Assembly (NCBI RefSeq): GCF_000213175.1
Contig: NW_009799179.1
Location: 6,245,519-6,309,518, forward strand
Direction: 5' to 3'
DNA length: 64,000 nucleotides
From: Neurospora tetrasperma FGSC 2508
Taxonomy: Eukaryota; Ascomycota; Sordariomycetes; Sordariales; Sordariaceae
Shown: one piece after another, positions 10,708 to 20,615 of the stretch
Layout of the letters: every line of letters begins with the position of its first letter
Numbering within the stretch: the first letter of the stretch is position 1
Translations under genes and position numbers: made by a program
The notes under the pieces: generated by a model
What the model saw: the letters and a program-made list of their open reading frames with translations, nothing else
Told to the model about the DNA's origin: nothing
The model's database searches: none

Positions 10708-11868
10708 TTAACTCATCTCCTCATCTTCATCTTCCTCAACGTCTGTATCTTCCCAAACCTCATCTTCCTCAGCGCCAACGACACCAAGTTCACCCCTAAT
10801 GGAGTCCAGCAATTCTTGTGCGTGTGCTCCAAGCCTTTCATCTTCGTACTCGATGGCCGCGTATGTCCGGAGGCATTGGGCAAGGTACTTGCGCGACAAG
10901 CGCCAGATATCTTGCCATGTCTCACCTTCGGGAGCTTGCAGTTCTCCGCTCTTGATTTTCTCGCCCAGAAGATATCTGCCGTAGCCACTTAGATACCAGA
11001 CCTCCACAGCTTGGTCATCTTCAATGATCAAGCGCTCTGCTACGTCTATCGCCTTCTCCTCCATTCCAACCTCAATCAGCAGTCGGACCAAGCTCACCCG
11101 AGTAGGAAACTGTGGCACGTTGGGATCCTCGGGCTCAAGGAGTTCCCACAGTGCCATGCTCCGCCTCAAAGCCTCCTTGGCCTCGTCCACCCTTGTTTGG
11201 GAAATGCGAACATTGGCAACGGTTTGCCAGGTGTCGGCCAGCTCGGGTGCTAGCATTATGGCCTCGGTGATGAGAGCTTCGCATCGCTGCTCGGCGTCCT
11301 CTTCCCAGCTCAGATCGGTCATGTAAACCTCTGCCACGGCGCAGAGAATTGCCGCAAGTCGTCTCTTCTTTTCGGTAATGAGAAGCTCTTGCTGTTCCTT
11401 CCCGTGGGGCCTCTTCTCAAGCTCGTCGCTTAGAGTCTGGATCTGGAGGCGCAAAGCAGAGGCACCGCGATCGTACCAGGAAACGCTGTCTTGTCCGCCT
11501 TCTTCGCTGAGCTGCGCAAGCCACAAAAACTTTTCGGGGCCCCCAGCAACATCCTCGGGGAGTGTGCCGTCCTCATCTGTTTTGACTGCAGCAAAGAAGA
11601 ACTCGCGGGCGGCTTCGATCTCGCCCAGCTCGACGTAAATATGGCCCAAGAGGGAAAGAGCGGCGCCAGCGAGTTTTCCGTCTTCGCCAATTGCCTTGTA
11701 GGCAGATTTTGCCGTCTTTGCCGCATTCTCAATGTCGCCAACCTCGAGCATCGCACTCGCATTGTTGAGCAGTTCTCTGGCGTTCACGTTGGACGGTTGA
11801 GCGGCGCCTCTAGCGCGAGCCTTCGCCTTGTCCTTCTGGGATTTGTTTTTCGGCTTCGTGGGCGCCAT
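10708..11868 (-). CDS. acl4: TPR chaperone of ribosomal protein L4, Acl4
   Basis: Acl4 is a dedicated chaperone that captures nascent Rpl4 (uL4) and escorts it to pre-60S particles in the nucleus. This is a single 386-codon exon on the minus strand. It opens with a basic N-terminus (KPKNKSQKDKAKARARG) that could serve nuclear import. A run of TPR helices spans about 28-345: ARELLNNASAMLEVGDIENA, LGHIYVELGEIEAAREFF, ADTWQTVANVRISQTRVDEA, AVEVWYLSGYGRYL. The tail is strongly acidic (EEDEVWEDTDVEEDEDEEM), as in known Acl4 proteins. It lies tail to tail with the Gir2-like gene. Confidence is high for the family; the symbol follows the yeast gene. Confidence 0.88.
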   Translation of the reverse strand: MAPTKPKNKSQKDKAKARARGAAQPSNVNARELLNNASAMLEVGDIENAAKTAKSAYKAIGEDGKLAGAALSLLGHIYVELGEIEAAREFFFAAVKTDEDGTLPEDVAGGPEKFLWLAQLSEEGGQDSVSWYDRGASALRLQIQTLSDELEKRPHGKEQQELLITEKKRRLAAILCAVAEVYMTDLSWEEDAEQRCEALITEAIMLAPELADTWQTVANVRISQTRVDEAKEALRRSMALWELLEPEDPNVPQFPTRVSLVRLLIEVGMEEKAIDVAERLIIEDDQAVEVWYLSGYGRYLLGEKIKSGELQAPEGETWQDIWRLSRKYLAQCLRTYAAIEYEDERLGAHAQELLDSIRGELGVVGAEEDEVWEDTDVEEDEDEEMS

Positions 11869-13337
11869 GTTTTCTGAAGGATCTAGTCGGTTCGAGGTAA
11901 AGAAGGAGTGGATGGAGGGTGAAATGGAGGTTTGTTGTTTACTACCAGCTTGCGGTCCTAGCGAAGTGACGGGATCATTGGCGTTAGGTTGTTTGGAACT
12001 GGAAATTTTGGGCTTATCGCAGTCCTCGATAAGAGAAATACCTACCCCACGATACTTACCGACGACTTACTATTACTTGTCGTCACTGCAGGAACAGGAT
12101 TTCTTACACTGTGTACTGGGCCGGAAGCGACAGAGTCCCCACAATCCACGGGCGATCTGGGGCATGGATGTCGTCCGCGTACTGCGTAGACTGGTACCTA
12201 CCCCATCCAATTAAAGTTACCCATCACACCAAGAACAGACTTCAATTCGCTCTGCGGGGGACGCTATTGAAGTCCCAAAAACTTGCTTCACAGTCTCCTT
12301 TTGCGGAAGTAGTGTACACAGATCTCTTTGTTTTTTCTCAAAACAAGTCCCTCCGCCAAACGTACTCTACACAATACAACCCATGATATAGCATTTCACC
12401 CACAAAGCCCCCTTCTGGGCCAGCTGGCTTACGAAAAGGATTTCCCAACGGTATTTGAGTACTTAAAAGATATAAACGTTCTTCTTTCTCGATCTTTCAG
12501 TTGAAGCGTACAGAAAGTTGATGTATTGCTAATTACTCAGGTTTAGGGAGACTTGCCGAACGAAATATATGAGATGAGAAATTCGGAACATGGATTGCCT
12601 CCCCCGCTCTACGCAACACACTATGTACAGGCGATACACTACTTGGAAAACTGTGCTCCATGCTTAATTCCCCCGATAGTTTCCATTCAAGACCTCTGAA
12701 TACCCTCAATTTGTTCCCTATCAAGGCAGGTATGCTGAACGATTGATCTACTGTACCTTGGCAACGTGCATAGGACGCCCTCGCACACCACAACAATATG
12801 ACAACGAAGTTCTTACCCGACCTTGACGACGTTGCATTGGAAAGCTCGATTGATTGGCTGCCCTTTCTCAGAATGAAAACATCATCTCTTTCGTGTTTCA
12901 GGATGGCAGCGCCATCACCAGCACCGTCATCTTAGGCAATGCGCCCCCGCACGCGATTGCGGATAGAAACCTCGGAGGCTTCATCAAGTGAGACCAACTT
13001 CTGTCTTCCATGCCAGCGGGCGGCCTAGTTCCCCTCCCGTCCAAGCCATCGTGAAGAGGTGCTGGCGGCATTGGAACGTCACTGGGAATTCCAACCGATT
13101 CCAACCACCTGGTGGTGTTTGTCCTAACCTCCTCTTGTTATCTGTCTGTTGCGTTTGCGTCTGTCTCTCCGTCGTCATCACCAACCTCGTCGCCGCTCGT
13201 CTCTGCGCCTTCCAGGCACTATGAATGTGCTTTTAAGAGTTGCGACTTGACCTCAGCCCTTTTCATCTGCTCTTGAGAGGAGCTCACGGCCACATTAAGC
13301 ACAATCCTTCGTTAGTGAAGCCAAACAGAATAGCACT
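11869..13337. other. Divergent spacer between acl4 and the CFEM gene
   Basis: About 1.5 kb with no credible coding region. Both promoters should lie here. A TATAAA-like stretch near 12470 is too far from either start to be assigned with confidence. Confidence 0.5.
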
Positions 13338-14141
13338 ATGATCTCAAACAGAATCGTTCGTTTTGCGCTCTTATGCGCCAGCTCGTCGATCCTTTATACG
13401 ACGCCCGGGCGAGCATCTCCCACATCGTCATCATCCTCAACATCGCCGGCAGCATTTGCCTTCCCCTCCTGCGTCGAGAGCTGCGTCAACGTGTCCGGCT
13501 GTGGCACCGACAACCCGCAATGCATGTGCAAGTTCGCAGGCAAAGGCATCTTCCTCGAGCTGGCTCTGACCTGCATGTCCTACTACTGCGAAGCCGAACT
13601 CCGCCGTGCCGACGACACTTTGATCGATATCATGGAAGCTGGTTGCCAAGCCATCCGCCAACCGATACCTGAGGAGAAGCTGGAAATGGCTGAGGCATGG
13701 GCTAGCAGGCTGGTGAAGGACCTTCCCCCATCGCCAACAATTGCGACCACGACAGTGCATCACCCTTTGCCTACAACGGCGACTACGACGCATGTACCTT
13801 CACCAGCAACTACGACAAAGCCGACGGTTGTACCAACTACACTAGAATCGCCTTCATCAATAAGCACTTCTCCATCAGCCGCCACCGCCTCCGCGCCAGA
13901 AAGCACCAGCAGCATCAACACCGCCACCACGCTTCGACCCCAGACTTCCTCAACCAAACCAGCCAACGAAGCAGCTACGTCTGCTCCCGCACCAAAACCA
14001 CGCCCAGATTCGAGTCCGTATGGGCCGTTTGTCGGGCCCGTCCCTAGTTCTGCCGTCATGGCCGTCATGGTTTCACTGCCCTTCTTGCATTGGGAATTGA
14101 CATTTGTGTATTTGGCTGTTGCTGGGTTTTTGTTTGCATAG
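13338..14141 (+). CDS. Divergent CFEM-domain protein, probably GPI-anchored
   Basis: CFEM proteins are fungal extracellular Cys-rich proteins; some bind haem and others act in adhesion or pathogenicity. Single exon, 267 aa. A signal peptide is plausible at 1-27 (ISNRIVRFALLCASSSILY core). Eight cysteines follow in CFEM order at about 45-118: SCVESC, GC, then TDNPQCMC, TCMSYYC and a last EAGC. The Asp before the CxC pair is present. Two spacings are off: 5 residues between cysteines 2 and 3 (usually 8-12) and 18 before the last cysteine (usually 15-16). A Ser/Thr/Pro-rich stalk (about 140-235) precedes a hydrophobic C-terminus ending AVAGFLFA, which fits GPI attachment. No host-specific role can be inferred. 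Confidence 0.85.
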   Translation: MISNRIVRFALLCASSSILYTTPGRASPTSSSSSTSPAAFAFPSCVESCVNVSGCGTDNPQCMCKFAGKGIFLELALTCMSYYCEAELRRADDTLIDIMEAGCQAIRQPIPEEKLEMAEAWASRLVKDLPPSPTIATTTVHHPLPTTATTTHVPSPATTTKPTVVPTTLESPSSISTSPSAATASAPESTSSINTATTLRPQTSSTKPANEAATSAPAPKPRPDSSPYGPFVGPVPSSAVMAVMVSLPFLHWELTFVYLAVAGFLFA

Positions 14142-14751
14142 CTGGAGTTGTCCTGAGTGGGCCGGGTCGATCTGGGAGAGAATGTAGACATAAGGAGAAA
14201 GGAGATATGAAGAGGGCGGGGTTCATGAGTTGATCAGTTATGAGAAAAGAGCAAAACCAGAAAGCAGGCTTTCTTGTGTTTGTTACGGGGAAACACCATG
14301 AATATGGTGGAGAGAGGAGAGCGGAAAGGGCATTGGCGTGGCATTTGTGATACCCGGGGAAAAGAAAGAATCTGGGAATGGCAATTGTCCTAAAAGTTGT
14401 ACATCAAACAGTCGACGGTGACAGAGTTTGGATACATTCAAACGAGTGTAAATCTAGAACTCCAAGACATCAGATCACAAGTGATTTCTTCATCTTTCTT
14501 CAAGCAGGGAAGCTCTAATTTGGAGAGTCATGAAGATCAACAACTCGGTCCGAGCTTTTTGATCAGCATAAGGTCGCAACATCCCATCTCGTTCATGTAT
14601 CAGATATACGTGAGCTAAACTACGAAAGTGGTGTGCACTAATGCAACGTATTTTTGTTGCTATGAGAGATATAGAAACATCCAGTCAAGTCTACGATATC
14701 CTCCAAGTAAGCAATCACCGTACGATTACGAATTGGATTTTGCCTCGTGAT
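14142..14751. other. Convergent 3' spacer between the CFEM gene and msh5
   Basis: No coding potential. It should contain the two facing 3' UTRs. Confidence 0.55.
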
Positions 14752-17700
14752 TCACTTTTCAGAATCGACGTCACCTACATCTCCCCCGTCCTCTTTGTAT
14801 GACAAAAAGCCCCTCAGAATATCACGAATTGAACAAACTCCGCTCGAGGTATCTCTCCCTCCAAGTGGTATATCCGTAGCAAGAAACCGCCTGGCAACAA
14901 GCTCCGCAGCTTTTAATGCCTCAATATCCTCATGACTGGGACTCGCAAACACCGCCTCAATATCTTCGTCTCTTTCCAGCATGCCCAAAATATCTCCTGC
15001 TCTCTTCAACACATCATCCTCAATATGATTAATCGCCGCACACATTAGTCCCAGGCTGTGTTCAGCCCGTCCGTGAACGAGACGGTACAAATACGTGATA
15101 TGCTCTTCCCTCTCTTCCGCCTCTGGGTTCAGTCGAACTTCCATGTGAGCATACGCAACACCTTCTTCAGGTTTTAGAAATCCTCTATTGAACACATCGT
15201 GAAAGTGTGTGCTCACGAGCATCCGGGGTCGATCCGCATCCAGCTCCAAGAAATGGTGCAGATAGGCCGTGAAGACCGCCGCACCGGCCTCCATTGTGGT
15301 ACCTTTTCCAAACTCGTCCGCGAGTATGAGGCTTCGCCGGGTTGCGAAATTGATGGAGAAGGCTGCTTGTTTGAGATCGGTCATGAAAGCGCTTTCATCG
15401 TCCATGGCGGTTTCTCGGGTGGCAACCCGGGTGAAAATTCGATCAGTCACTCCAATTGTCGCACGCGTGACTGGCACGTAGCTTCCAATGTGTGCCAAAT
15501 AGATGATTAGGGCAACCTGTTTCATGTAGATGCTCTTTCCGGAGTTGTTTGGGCCCGTCAAGACCAAGGCCGATGGCTCTTTGGGTTCGTCTCTGACACC
15601 TACAAAGTCAATTTCATTGCCATTCTCCGATGCGCAACCACCTCTAAGTATGCAGTCATTGGGGATAAAGGACGGTACGAGAAGCTCCTGAAGTGGGTGA
15701 CGTCCGCCCTCAATGTCAATGATATTCTCGGATGTCATTTTTGGTGGAGCCCAATTGTACTTCTCTGCAGCGAAAGCCAACGCAAGCAGACTGTCGAGCT
15801 CCCCCAGTAGTTCCAAGGCGCGAATCAGTGCATCTTCATGCTCTGAAACAGCCCCCGCCAGCTCCACTATTACCTCGACTTCCTCATCTGGATCACTGTC
15901 AGATTTGAACCTTGAGAGTTGATTGATGCTTATAGGTGTCATGGAAACTCACCGGCAATCTCCTCAGTTAAATCACCGTACATGTCGTCCAGTTCAACCA
16001 TCGTCCTGTTCTTGTAGTAAGCCCGCTGTTCATCCTTCACCACCTGATGCCACTCGTCGTCGGCAAGCCCCGTTCCATTGAAAGCACCTTCTCCAGTTTC
16101 AGGGTTTAGGGCCACTACAATGAGAAATCCAAGTCGGGGCACTATTGTACATTCCTGGACATATTGGACAGCCCATTTGGGGATTTGCGTCAGAATCTCT
16201 CGTTTGACATCGGAGAGAATATGGTACACCTGAGTAAAGTCGTCCTTGAGCTCGTCTAATCTTTCACTGGCACCTGGTAGGATTTCTATTCGGCCCGTAT
16301 CTTGTGACAGTTCAAAGTCGATCGTGTTCACGATCATCTCACCGGCCTGTAGAATGCCCTGAGTGTTGATATCCTCTTGGAGCTGGTAAGACATCGCGTA
16401 TGTCAGCAGACTATCCAACCATCCTCGTTATGTGGCATCTGAAATTACCTTTGCATAGATGCTTAGATCTTGGCCTCCCACAAGTGAGCGTATGTCCTCC
16501 CGTATTTGAGTGGTAAGCATTGTGAACCGTAAAAGCGCCCTCCAGTCGTTGATCCGAAGGGATAACTGTCCTCTTATTCGGTCAACACCACCTCTGACGT
16601 GGTGTAATACGGCCTTGATGTTCTTGACTTTTTTCAACTGCCTCCGTATGCTCTGTACAATATCACTGTTCTCAGGGCGGAGAAAGACGGCAATACTCCG
16701 CTGCCTTTCCTCGATCACGCCGATAGCAATGCTTGGTTGGAAGAGCATTTGGCGAAGTTTTGATTTTTCTTGGACCGTACCTGCTAGAGCTTGGAGGAGC
16801 CCCGCAATCGAGAGGCTTTCTTTGACTTTGTTCTCGGAGCCGCCAAGGCACTGGAGTTGCGGGTTTGGGTGAAGCTCTGTTCGCAATATCTGTAGTGACA
16901 ACAAGGCATCTGCGCTTATGAGCATTACATCTGAAGGCGAACCCATGGTAATCGACTTGACTCTGAAAGATAGTGGTGCGTCGGCACCAGGAGCGAGATT
17001 TTCAGCGCTGCGACGACGCTCAAGGTCACTTAACACAGCACCAGCGCAACCAACTGACAGATGGCTATTGAGATTGACTGCCTTCTCTAAGCGCATTAAT
17101 CGCCTGTGGTTCGAAGAGCCAATGCAATGCACAGCGTCTTCGTCTTCTTCCCCTGGCGGTATCCCATACCCGGGCGATGAGTCATTGTAAAGCCCCAATA
17201 GCGCTTCTTTGCCTGCATCATAGTCAAAGTCTGCACTGGCAAGATGACGAAGGATATAGAGCCCTCGAATATCGGTGGCATCGTCATCGCCAAGCCTTTG
17301 AGCATCCCGTTCGAGGAACTCGGTTAGTGTCTGGGGAGCTCTGTTCGGCACCATGATAGTTGTTGGCTGTGCTTGAAGTACGATAGTGGCCACTGTTTCG
17401 ATTCCGCCCATGGAGACATCTTCTTCGATAATTAGAGTCTCGTCAATGACCACGTAGTATGCGCATCCAATCTTTCCCTCTCTGTTCATGTCGACAGCCA
17501 TAATGACTTCGTTCAGAGCGTCGGAAGTCTGCTCTCTGTACCTCTCCTCTTCTGCCTCATCGTAGCGAGAGAACGTAACAGTCTGGGTAGGACGCTGAAT
17601 AGTCGAGGATTTCGCGGTCAGCGGCGTGGCCGAAGAGAATCGACGAGAATCTCTATTCGATGCTCTTGGTAGAGTCGGCAGTTTTGGGGAGCTTTGCGGT

Positions 17701-18185
17701 TCACGTTGCAAGGGAGAGGAGGTAGATGGGAAAAGGGGTTCCACGGGTCTAGGAGATCTGAAATTCAGACCGGGCGGCGTAGACCGAAATGATGACGATG
17801 ACGATGTCGATCGTCTCTCTGAGGCTGTGGAGCCAGTACATCTGGAGACTTGGGTACGAGGGCTTTGTGTTCGATGTTGTCTTTGACGGGATGACGATGA
17901 CGATGCATGTCGGGGAAGAGATTGCGATGACACCCGGGGCCGTGAAGTTCCCGAGGGTGTGGAAGATGGTAGAGCAGCACTTGAACGTCTTCCAAGGGCT
18001 AAAGAGGAGCCGCTTACACTTCTACGAGAGGAAGAAGTGACACTTCGTGGTTCCACAGAGGCTCGAGACGCACTCAAATGTGGACGAGGTGAGGCTGTTG
18101 AGGATGCTGCCAGGCTTGATGGAGTGAGCGCCGGCGAGGTAGAGCGGCCAGAAGAGTCGCTACTGATCTGAAGGGAGAAATCCAT
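14752..18185 (-). CDS. msh5: Meiotic MutS homologue Msh5
   Basis: Msh5 forms a clamp with Msh4 that stabilises meiotic recombination intermediates and promotes crossovers; it does no mismatch repair. Exons on the minus strand are 18185-16449, 16382-15953 and 15887-14752, giving 1100 aa. Residues 1-225 are a disordered Ser/Arg/Pro-rich extension. The MutS core starts near AVDMNREGKIGCAYY. The C-terminal ATPase has Walker A TGPNNSGKS (833-841) and Walker B LILADEFGKGT. The Msh5-type STHFHDVFN and the TRVATRETAMDDESAFMTDL segment separate it from Msh4. Intron 1 has two in-frame acceptors 9 nt apart; I chose the first (TTACCAG), which follows a GCTGAC branch site. The whole reading frame is open. 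No mismatch-binding Phe-x-Glu domain is visible, as expected. Confidence 0.93.
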
Positions 18186-18745
18186 AATCAGGTTGCCCCC
18201 CGCTAGAGAAAAGGAGCTGGAAACGACGGGAGGAAATAAACAATGGACAGGATACCAGATACTGGTTATAGCTGTTGGATAGGTAAGGATGAGCGCCGTC
18301 AGCACCTCTGAAACTAAGATACGAAGGGCACGGAGGAACTGTGTGTATGTGTGTGTCGGTGTCATTCCACCTTCTTCCGATGAAGAGAAACTTTAGTCGA
18401 GACGGGACGGCGGGGAGTCGACCAACGCCTCCATGGGTGTGTAAAGTCCAGTGTGTCATGTCCCAGCAAGGCCGCTCAAGGCAGGAACTATCCTCCCATC
18501 CTGGCCACAAGAGCAGCTTGGGAAGGAGCACCGAGAGTAGCTGTGGAGCGACAAATGATGCATCTGCCCCACCGTCACAAGGAGGCCCAAATCAGGTAGA
18601 TGGCTCGCTAAAGCCCTTGTGGACAATATGCTCTTCAGTTTGAATCGATCACAACTTATCCGTGCATGTACCCCATGGCCTAGATTAATAGCATCAACTC
18701 AACATAGGTCGCGAGGCTCCGATTCAACCCCGTCTCGTGGATTCT
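18186..18745. other. Spacer between emc5 3' end and msh5 start
   Basis: Contains the msh5 promoter/leader and emc5 3' flank, both on the minus strand. A short TG-rich run at about 18340-18362 is the only low-complexity feature. No coding region seen. Confidence 0.5.
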
Positions 18746-19299
18746 TCACTTCTTTCCGGTACCGCCGCCACCGTTCTTGATCCATTCAGCAAACTCTTTT
18801 CGCTGCCTGCGGATGTCGACAAAGCTGGGCCGGGATTCCAGATAGGTGAAGGGGTTGCCCATGTAGTCCTTTTCCACCTCTCCGTTGTTGCCCAAGAAGC
18901 CCTCCTCCCCTTCCCGCTCAATCTTGCCGGCCCAGACGCGCCATTGAATCGGCCGCAGCGGGCGCGTTCCCAGGACCAGACCAAGCACAATAACTAGGGT
19001 TGCGGCAATGGTCTCGATGGCAATATCCACGGGAAGTGACGATGCGACCGGAGTAGACGAGGTGAGTGTGCTCGTGGCCGCCGCCCTAAAGGATTGCAGT
19101 GCTGCGTGCTCTTGGGCCGAATAGCATCTGTATTGTACGCACAGTCGTCAGATCCCAACCGGTCAAAGTAGAGTAGAGTAAAGTAGAGTATGCAGCAGGC
19201 GGGGGTCCGACGCGATGTTTTGGTGGGGGAGGAGAATGCTTACGCATGGGCGAGAAGAAGGCCGCCAAAGACGGTGATGGTGTTGGATATCCACGTCAT
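18746..19299 (-). CDS. emc5: ER membrane protein complex subunit 5 (Emc5/MMGT1)
   Basis: Emc5 is a small subunit of the EMC, the insertase that places tail-anchored and multi-pass proteins in the ER membrane. Minus-strand exons are 19299-19244 and 19127-18746, with a 116-nt intron splitting an Ala codon; product 145 aa. The first helix (about 3-20, WISNTITVFGGLLLAHA) runs into the conserved CYSAQEHAAL, and the second helix is IAIETIAATLVIVLGLVLG. Then come the family signature RPIQWRVWAGKIE and FTYLESRPSFVDIRRQRKEF, with a Gly-rich end. The Ser/Thr-rich insert between the helices is a little longer than in animals. The intron contains an AGAGT-type short tandem repeat at about 19165-19192. 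Confidence 0.92.
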
Positions 19300-20615
19300 G
19301 ATTGACGTTGTTCGCTATATAATCGCAACGTAGGAGACGCCGGCAATTGGGACGTAACGAGAGGCGGGTTTCGTTGCAGGTTCTTCGGCGGAAGGGTGTC
19401 TGGAATGGAATGTACCATAGGTAGATGATTGATGTCAACGTCAAGTGCTTGGATGTTTGACGTCCAAAGCTACAAGGTACGTGCCCGTGTAACTGGCAAC
19501 ATGGGAATGAGGGTGTGTATGTCTTGGTGCATAACTGCCGATCTAAAACAAGGATTAACCTGCAACTAAACGGTAATATTGCAAAGTTATGCCTTTACAG
19601 AGCTTGGCCGAGGAAGCGGGGCCAAAGGGTAGCATCGCACGTCAGCCGGCGGAGCTACCCTAGGCTAGGGGGTGCCAATTGCGGCTCCATGGACTCGCAG
19701 GGCTTCAACTCCAAATCACCACCCTTGCTTGATCTTTAAGTGCACAACCACATGCCGAAAACGTCGTGGCCGCCGTGCTCGTCGTCGTCACCCACTTTCA
19801 ACACGGAATCTCCCGCCTCGCACCATATCTTGCGCGTAGCACCGCAGCCGTTTCTACTGCGTCATGGTCATCTGTTTACTCTATGATGGATCGACGGATC
19901 ATGACTTGTGACTGATTTGGATGCAAGGCACGACGACGGCAGGACGGCTTATACGGCAGCTCAACGGGAATATTTACAGGCAAGCATGTCTGAGATACGC
20001 GCACGACATACAGTAGGTACATACCTTTGCCTGGCCTGAATCTCGGTGGGTTTTGTCTACGTTCAGATGCGACCCACTAGTACGGCGAAACCCTGATCGA
20101 GAGATGCCTGGCCATTCCGGTCCCGAGCTTACAGGCCTCAGAGCCTCAGAATATAATGGTGTGTTTGCGCCATGGAGTAAACTAAACATACAAGGTCTCA
20201 ATCCAGGAGGGTGTGGTTGCGGTATCCAAGGTATCTTTCTCCATCCATGATTCATCCAATGCCTGTTTCCCAACTCCAATACCCAATTCCAAAATTCTAA
20301 TCCCAAATCCCGAACCCCGTCCTTGTGCCTGTTCCGTTTCCTGCACCCATGATTGTATTCCCTACCTTGATCCTGTCCTGTCCTCGTTCCAAACTCCGAA
20401 TCTCAACAAAAGAGAGAAAGAGAGATAAAAGAAAGAGAGAGAGAAGAAGAAGAAGAAGAAGAAGAAGAAGAAAAAGAAAATATGGACTTGTTCGGCCTCC
20501 CTTAACCACACCATTGTGGCGATGCCTCGGTTTCCCAAGATAGCATCCTCATCTTGGAAAACATTAACTGACATGGGCCCATCCAGGTGGTTATTGTACC
20601 CGTGACAACGATCAT
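19300..20615. other. Spacer: emc5 promoter and HMG-gene 3' flank
   Basis: No coding region recognised. Part of it (about 20260-20400) is a pyrimidine-rich quasi-repeat of words such as AATCCC and TTCC, followed by the GAA microsatellite. Confidence 0.5.
20441..20472. repeat. GAA trinucleotide microsatellite
   Basis: About nine GAA/AAG units preceded by GA-rich sequence. It lies about 150 bp beyond the stop codon of the HMG-box gene, where the transcript would read TTC repeats in its 3' region. Confidence 0.9.

Noticed and set aside
14752-18185. Assignment as Msh4
   Set aside because: The STHFHDVFN segment, the TRETAMDDESAF region and the GCAYY N-core match Msh5, and the Msh4-type ATPase sequence is absent.
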